A model generated the notes under the pieces. That model made no database searches. It was not told the DNA's origin and saw only the letters and a list, made by a program, of their open reading frames with translations. Made by a program: the position numbers and the translations under genes. Of a DNA stretch of 64,000 bases, positions 51,624-60,600 are shown piece by piece; the first letter of the stretch is position 1, and each line of letters begins with the position of its first letter. The DNA is taken from NCBI RefSeq assembly GCF_964340395.1, contig NC_135549.1, positions 29,274,095 through 29,338,094 of the forward strand. The letters are read 5' to 3'. Source of the DNA: Glandiceps talaboti. Lineage: Eukaryota > Hemichordata > Enteropneusta > Spengelidae.

Positions 51624-54600
51624 CTGGATAAAGATAACACAGTACAAGATAGATTACTCACACATCAAGCTACATGATAACACATATCAGGCAAAATATC
51701 AAACTACATGCATGCAGGTGAGCATAGTGACTTTCATCATCAATTTTCTGATGTCATGACACATGTGTCACTTCAGACAATTATCCCAAATTCTCGGAAG
51801 TTGGTAAAGTTCGCTATCATGGTTCATTGAAGGTTGTAAAGTCTGTATATGAAGTGCTTCCTTAACCCCCCTCCTAAACCTAAACAGAGAATTTGGGATA
51901 ATTGTCTGAAGTCACAAATGTGTTGCGACTTCAGACAAAAACTTACGATGCCATGATGGATATCAAGTGAAAGTTTTGGTGAGCTGTTAGTATTTCTTCG
52001 CGCAAAAGGAAGCTTAAATTTATGAAATTTTAACAATTCTCCCTGCGTGTATGGGTCTCTCACTGTGTTACATCAGTGACATGTGAATTCATGCAAATAA
52101 TCAACTCTTTTCCTGCATACTAGTATCAACTTAATTCTTAATTATTTTGGGAAAAAAAAAACTTTAGTTAGTCTAATAGTTGGAAATAAAGACATGTAAG
52201 TTAATATTTTGAAAATAAGTGTTCACTTTTGTATGGATGGACAACAGGTATTTTAATAACTCATACTTGTCCCTTTGAATTTTCATAAGCTAAATAAAAA
52301 AGGTCCAAACAAAGACTGTAAATATTGCAATTTAATTACGGTCATGATGCTACATGTAGAAAATGTACAACTTTCTGCATACATGTATTAAAACTTTGCC
52401 AAACAAATATATCGCACAATGTTGCTACAATCACATTTCTTGTAAAATGTACAGATCTCACAATCCATAAATTGATACCTTCAGGCATATCATATCTAAG
52501 AGGATTACAAAACATGTAATGCATAATCTATCTTTTATTTATCAAATGTATTAATTGAACAATGTAAAGAACATCATTTGTAAATAAATCTTATCTAATC
52601 TTCTTCCAGACCAGAGACCAGGCAGAGAAGCCTCAGGCTGCCTAGACGATTCTACTATCTAATTACTGTTCCATATTGTACTGTAAAGACCAAATACCCT
52701 TGTCAACTTGAGCTGAGCAAATTACTGTTTCACTGTTCTGTAAAGACTAAATATCCCTTTGTCAACTTGAGCTGGGCAAATTACAGTTGTTTAAATGGCT
52801 TTATAGTCAAATTAGTGGGTTTTATATACCTTGACTTATACCTAGTAATCACATTTAATCCCAGTACTTCAAATAATGTAATCCATCGCGGTAATCTTCA
52901 AATACTGCAGCTGTGTTTTCATGCTGGAATAGATTAACTGGTTTGATATCTAAAACTGTTCACTCCCTCCCTTGTTTGTTTGTTTGTTTGTATTTCTTTG
53001 TTTGTTTTTGCTTGTTTTTTAATTTAATTTTGTGCTGGCAATTACTCTCAGACATACTAAATACATTATGTATATGTACAAATACACATACACCACATGA
53101 AATTCTATTTTGTGCTATTTCCATTCAGGTTTGGCACAACATAAGAGAATGCTCGTTATCGTATAATCATTGCGGAACTGTCAAGGCTTTCCTTCGTCAT
53201 TCCACAGTTTATCCGGGAATTACCCAGGCCAGGAAATGTATAGCAGCTGAAGGTTTCTTGCGAGTACATGTACATGTAATTGTCTCAGACTGCTCAATCC
53301 CTTGTTATGTCATGACAAACTAACTGGTTATCAAGAAGTCTTCATGAGTAATCTTTTTAACGTTTAGTTCACAGACATGATATAATGAAAGGTTAATATC
53401 TTTGATGATGGTCACTTCTTTGACAATTACTACAACTATATGTATCTGATCATTTTCTTAAAATGAATTCCTCAGGTATGTTACTAAAGTTCAAACCTAA
53501 TTCATGGAACATACATAGGGTATCATACCCTGTACATGGCATATGGAATTTATATGCAAGTTTTATCAGATTCCCTGTTACCAGAGTTCACTATCAAAAT
53601 TATGGTACAAAGTAAGGGAAAACTACACATTCAAGTTTCACCAGTTTTCTCCTATGTTACTGGGTTTCCAATGAAAAGTATGCTTCAAATCTATGCAAGT
53701 TTTATCAGATTCCCCCATGTTACCAGGGTCCTTCATCAAAATTATGGTACAAGGTAGGCAAATCTACACATGGCAAGTTTTATCAGATTCCCCCATGTTA
53801 CCAGGGTCCACTATCAAAATTATGGTACAAGCTAGGCAAATCTATCCAAGTTTTATCAGATTCCCCCATGTTACCAGAGTCCACCATCAAAATTATGGTA
53901 CAAGCTAGGCAAATCTATCCAAGTTTTATCAGATTCCCCCATGTTACCAGGGTCCACCATCAAAATTATGGTACAAGCTAGGCAAATCTACACAAGTTTT
54001 ATCAGATTCCCCCATGTTACCAGAGTCCACCATCAAAATTATGGTACAAGCTAGGCAAATCTATCCAAGTTTTATCAGATTCCCCCATGTTACCAGAGTC
54101 CACCATCAAAATTATGGTACAAGCTAGGCAAATCTATCCAAGTTTTATCAGATTCCCCCATGTTACCAGGGTCCACCATCAAAATTATGGTACAAGCTAG
54201 GCAAATCTACACAAGTTTTATCAGATTCCCCCATGTTACCAGAGTCCACCATCAAAATTATGGTACAAGCTAGGCAAATCTATCCAAGTTTTATCAGATT
54301 CCCCCATGTTACCTGGGTCCACCATCAAAATTATGGTACAAGCTAGGCAAATCTATCCAAGTTTTATCAGATTCCCCCATGTTACCCGGGTCCACCATCA
54401 AAATTATGGTACAAGCTAGGCAAATCTACACAAGTTTTATCAGATTCCCCCATGTTACCAGAGTCCACCATCAAAATTATGGTACAAGCTAGGCAAATCT
54501 ATCCAAGTTTTATCAGATTCCCCCATGTTACCAGGGTCCACCATCAAAATTATGGTACAAGGTAGGCATATCTATCCAAGTTTTATCAGATTCCCCCATG

Positions 54601-57600
54601 TTACCTGGGTCCACCATCAAAATTATGGTACAAGCTAGGCAAATCTACACAAGTTTTATCAGATTCCCCCATGTTACCAGAGTCCACCATCAAAATTATG
54701 GTACAAGCTAGGCAAATCTATCCAAGTTTTATCAGATTCCCCCATGTTACCAGGGTCCACCATCAAAATTATGGTACAAGGTAGGCATATCTATCCAAGT
54801 TTTATCAGATTCCCCCATGTTACCAGGGTCCACCATCAAAATTATGGTACAAGGTAGGCATATCTATCCAAGTTTTATCAGATTCCCCCATGTTACCTGG
54901 GTCCACCATCAATATTATGGTACAAGGTAGGCAAATCTACACAAGTTTTATCAGATTTTCCTTCTTTTATAGTATAGTTGTACAAGGCTTCTTAAACCTT
55001 ACAAAAACACTAGTGACAGATTAAAACTTGTACATGAACTTTACACATTGATACCTGCAAAACCAAGACCAAGACATGGAGCTTTATTGCTAAGTGCTTT
55101 GCATGTAAACTTACCTTCCCCCTGGATTGCCAGGAAATGGAATCTTGCCTGTACCTGCTACTGCCCCTGTCTCTGTTGGGATAGGTGCACTGAACAATGA
55201 GGATACAGGTTTACCTTGACTGTCATCAAAATTAGACATCTACAATGAGTAGAGAAAATGAAACAATTAGATCATGGCAATATACATCGCCCTCTAGTGG
55301 TAGAAGTAGTGTCCTCTGACTGGGGAACAAAATGAAGTCTTTTGAAAGATTTACTACAACTGGAGAAGAATTACTACATTATTTCATATAATTATGTAAT
55401 ACAGAAAATTCTTTAATGCTATTAAGAGAAATACTGGATATTTGTTTATCCCATGATGATAGACCATGGTAAAAATGTTTCTTCTGTTTAATGTATGGAT
55501 GGTACATGTACATGTAAATAAAGCTACCATCCTTGCATGTTTCCATGGGAGTTTTTGCCATTGCCTTTCCAAATACACTGTATATCTAATTCACATGGTG
55601 TGATGTACATAGGGTTATACAAAAATACTTCAACAGTTGAACCGTACATTGGCAATTGATGGCCACTTTATGCAGAATACCATGTGGTGAATGAATGATA
55701 CACATTATTTTGAAATTGTTCTAAGTGGTTTAAGTGTGAGTATATGGAGAAGTTACAACTTGAACTTTAAGTTTATGGCGATTACCCACCATCACGTGGA
55801 AATGATATGTTAATTATGTAAATATTATGCAAATTAGCAACATCGCTTCATATTTATCATGGGAGAGTACTCCATCATCAAAAGCCATTACTGAATATAA
55901 TTATTATTATCTTTCACCTCTTCTAACATTTGTTGACTTGATGATGTTATTTTGAGTATGGTGGAAGCTAGTTACAGCTTTCACAACATTTCGAGTTAGG
56001 TTTTATTGAGCTCGTAATGGTTTCAATTTTATGATAATTTGTGACAATTATTCAGATCTCTCATTTCTACTCTACCAACTATTAAGTCTACTTACCATCT
56101 CTTCTTCACAAGCCTTCACCACATCTCGTACTAGCTCTATGGTAATATAGAAGTATGATTTAAACATTTTACGTAGATTGTCCCGACTAATAGCACCAAC
56201 ACCATCTAAATCATAGCCATTAAACGCATCTGAAAATGTCAACAAAAAAAACATCATACAATTGTTTTCATTAAGGGTGGCAATTAGATCAAATTTACCT
56301 GGGTTTGCAAGTCATTTTATTAGGGTTCCCTAAACAAAGTTATGGTACATTGTACAATGTATGGGGAACTATATATACTCCAGACTTACCTGATTTTCCC
56401 CTTTCTGTTACAGGGGTTCAGAAACCTTAGAAAACAAACTACTTCTTGGCATATGCATATGCAACACAAAATTACATGAATGCATTCAAGTTTAAGTTAC
56501 TGTCAATGACAACAAAACTGACAATGCAAAAGTTGAAAGTCACTTATGTTAGGAAGCCTTGATAAATGCACATGTACATGTATGCTAATTTATTAATTAC
56601 TAAAGATTTTCTATGCATCTTTACTTTTTTGGTTGTTACAAGCCTGAGGACATGAATGGACACAGGAAATTTCAATGGCTTCCTTTTCAGCAGAGGTTTC
56701 ATAATGATACTGGTTATCAGAAAGACAAAAGATTGCAGACTTTAGCCACCGGGGGCACTGTTCAGAAGCAGACTTTAGATTCAATGTGTGGGATAGAATC
56801 TTTCAATACTGTAGCATACTTTTTAACCCTTCTTTCCCAAGATGTAATGGAATTTAACAATATTCTCAGTTCAAATAATTTACAAAGTTATTGTCGGACA
56901 CTTTGTATATTGCTCTTGTCATACTATGTGATCAGCATCTACATTCTGACAAATAATTTAACCCTTGTTTATGCCACTGTAGAGAAAAACAAAAGTTTCA
57001 CACAAATACAAGTTGAGGGCACTATACATGTACTTACATTCTACCTTTTCTCTATGGTTGCCTTTGACTAACACAGATAGTCCTTTCACCATCTCATCAA
57101 AGTCAATATGTGCATCTTCATTCTTGTCATAAAACTGAAATATGGACACATTGACATTTAGGCAAAATTACAGACTGCACACTTAGCATAAGGGTGTGTG
57201 TGTGTGTGTGTGTGAAGGTTTATCACAGAACAGTTTGTCACATGATGGATGTGTGACGCTAACAAATTCACTGAATATTTAACTTTGCTATGGGGAATTC
57301 TGGTATTAAAGGTAACACACAGTTGAAAATTAAATTGCACGTCTACCTTAGTATGTAGTATGAATCAACAAATTGAACAATTGTCGGATGTGTGATGCTC
57401 ACAAATTTGCTAAGGGTTTCACTTTGTTATGGTAGCTCTTTAATACTGCTAGCTGCAACTGAAACATTTTTGAAACTATTTTGTTCAACCTACTTGTAAT
57501 ATCGGACACCCTGAACACCACTGAACCACCTGTGGGTACCATAAATGCATTTGTGTAGTTACTCACATAATATGATATCTAAATCCAACCGAAATGATAG

Positions 57601-60600
57601 TTTGGCCTGTATCTTAAAATCACTGCCCACAACGAGAGTATGATTTCAACCTGTTCCTTGACAACTTATGGACAAAATCATCCTTTAATCAAAATTTTCA
57701 ACTTGTAATTATTGAGATATTCCAACAATTTTCAGTGAATGTAGTAGTAGTCTTGGTTGTCTGACCAAAAAATAATACTCCAGTTACAACTTGTACATTT
57801 TTAAAGGTAATGATTTGTTGGAATTGAATACATGTACATCTATCTAAAACAATACATGTATGTAGTATGCAGAAACAATTACTTTAACATGTTAATAACA
57901 TAAATAACATACTGGTTGTTTACCTTAAATAATCTATCTAACACTAGATTCTTCTCTTGGCCAAGTGGTCCCAGACACATGTCATACACTTCTCGACTAA
58001 TGCCTCTTTTTGAAGTACAAAGTGATTTGTATTGTTCATGTAAAGCTTCTATTTCAAATTGGTCAACTGTGAAATGAAATTACATACAATTAGATGAATC
58101 TGAATCATTGAAAATGTAGATGGACTATCAAACCCACTTTACTGGCTTCAAATGTTGCCCTTCTCACTCACTGACATCACATGCATGTTTCATCATTGTG
58201 GATGCTGGGTTGAAAATGACTCGTGAAGGATGACTTTTGGTGAGCTGAGACTGAAACTAACTAATACTATCATTGTGGCATGTTGACAAGGGAACGCCAT
58301 CCAGGAAATAGAGACATTTTCATAAACTATGGGTTCTGGAGAGTCATTTCAAGATTTTACATCACCTACAATTACTTGATATTTCACAGAAACATCAAGT
58401 TGATCTTGTGCCATTAAAGGGTATCTTTGTTGTGTGCTATTGCATGATGGGAGTCAGCAGAAATAATATATTCATAGTTGCACAATGAATATTCATGAGA
58501 GGGAAAAAGCACTCAGGAGTCACGAATATTCATTACACAGTAGTGTATAGGAAGACTCATGGAATGCTTTATTTGCACAGTCACATTTTGTGTATATTTT
58601 TAAGGACTTTCAATGTCTACACTATCTTGATTACAGTGTGATTGTATCTACATCACAAAGGTACTGTGATTACTAGTTTGTGTATGCTACCACATACCAC
58701 ATACAATATTTTTAGTTTGTGTCTTAGGTTGTTGAAACTAAGAGGCACTGTAGCCATAACAACAATATCTGCATTATTAGCTTAACAAACACACACTTGT
58801 CAAAAAAAGTGATACTTTTCTTACAATATGTTTGTGATTTTAGTTTGGCAATTTGGTCCCATGTTAGGCCTCTCACGGTTTCTTCTTTACCTGCAAACAG
58901 AAAATACAAAATAGCACTAAGAACGTTGAAATATTTTATTTCAATTTTTTTAATGTGTAACAGATGAGATGGCCAAAATTAAAAGAATGTCATTACATAG
59001 CTTGAAAGTGTGCCAATTTTACAAAGAAATCTTGGAGGGCTTCCAGACACCATTTTTACAATTATGTGACAACTGCGTTAAAGACCTGTGCTAATCAATC
59101 CAAATAATATTAACCTAGGTAGACTGGTTTGAATAAAGGAATCCCTGGATTGGCTAACAGAGGATCTAGTATCCTTATCTTAACTAATATTAATTAATAC
59201 TAGCCTGGGTAGACTGGTTTGAATAAAGGATTCCTTGGATTGGCTAACAGAGGAATTGGTATCCTTATCTTAACTAATATTAATTAATACTAACCTGGGT
59301 AGACTGGTTTGAATAAAGGATTCCTTGGATTGGCTTACAGAGGAATTGGTATCCTTATCTTAACTAATGTTAATCAATACTAACCTGGGTAGACTGGTTT
59401 GAATAAAGGATTCCTTGGATTGGTTAATGGAGGAACTGGTATCCTTATCTTGACTAATGTTAATCAATACTAACCTGGGTAGACTGGTTTGAATAAAGGA
59501 TTCCTTGGATTGGCTAATGGAGGAACTGGTATCCTTATCTTGACTAATAAATGATTTCTATTATGGCAGTCTCTTGCTTCACATCTCTCACACAGGTCAA
59601 AGTCAACACAATTTGCACACTGTGAACCAAATGAAAGTTATAAATCATACAATATGTGATATGCAAAAGGAATGACTATGTCTCATGTAACTGTAACAGT
59701 CTACAGTCTATCCAGGAATCACCCAGGACCGGCAACACATATCACCTGCAGGTTACATGTGAGTAATCATCACCAACTTTTCAAGGCATTACTCCAAGGT
59801 CTTCCTTGTCTTGTTGCTAGACATTCAGGCTTTCTTCTGATACGATAAATGAACTCTGCTTACGAACAAAGTTCATATTGAGGGCGGAACACCCAAACCT
59901 TGAGTTTTCATCCCTCAAAAGCGACCTTTGGCGGGTTGTTTTATTGTATTGGAAGAACACCCAAGGTCTAGCAGCTAAACTAAGGTCTACTCAACTTTGT
60001 TCTGCATTTGAGAGTACATGGCTCTGCTATAATAAGTACACTTTATCTCAGACCACTTCTTTTAGTGGTCTGAAACTGTATCAACAAAACAATTTGGGCA
60101 TGGATTTTTTCGTATACAATCTACTTTGCTCTCTCATTACATTTTCTCCAAAACACACCATTACAGCTAAGTTAATGACTACTTTCTATACCTTGTATCT
60201 GACTCCACATATAGGACTTGTACTGCAATTGTTACAAGTAATACCACGGTGTACATAACCTTCTGCAAATGAAAACAAAAGAAACAAGCAAAACAATCTA
60301 TAAGCCATGCAAACAAATAAAAACATAAACAAACAAACAGACAACCATTACAAAATTAAAAGGAGTTAATACAGATATGCTAATGATTGCAAAATTATTA
60401 TGTAAATAAGTTGCTTATTTTAGTGTCAACAGCAAAGGTGTGTTTGAGCTGAAAGGGGACCAGGTGGTTTGGATTTGAACTTAAGAAGTAGATATAAATG
60501 AAAATACTACATGTACATGCATATTGGCACAACTTCATTGTCCTTGTTGAGTTTCATTGTCTATTTCCCAGCATCCTTCATCGATTGCTTTTCTTTTATC

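Noticed and set aside
52913-53323. 136-codon plus-strand open frame in intron 9
   Set aside because: Low-complexity start (poly Phe/Val/Cys from a TTTG repeat) and no recognisable domain.
56613-57071. 152-codon plus-strand open frame
   Set aside because: Lies in the intron between exons 7 and 8 and overlaps exon 7 on the other strand. No family recognised and no codon pattern that beats chance clearly. Worth a transcript check but not called.
59878-60258. 126-codon plus-strand frame opposite exon 3
   Set aside because: Crosses a Family F element and the antisense of ZZ exon 3; explained by those features.
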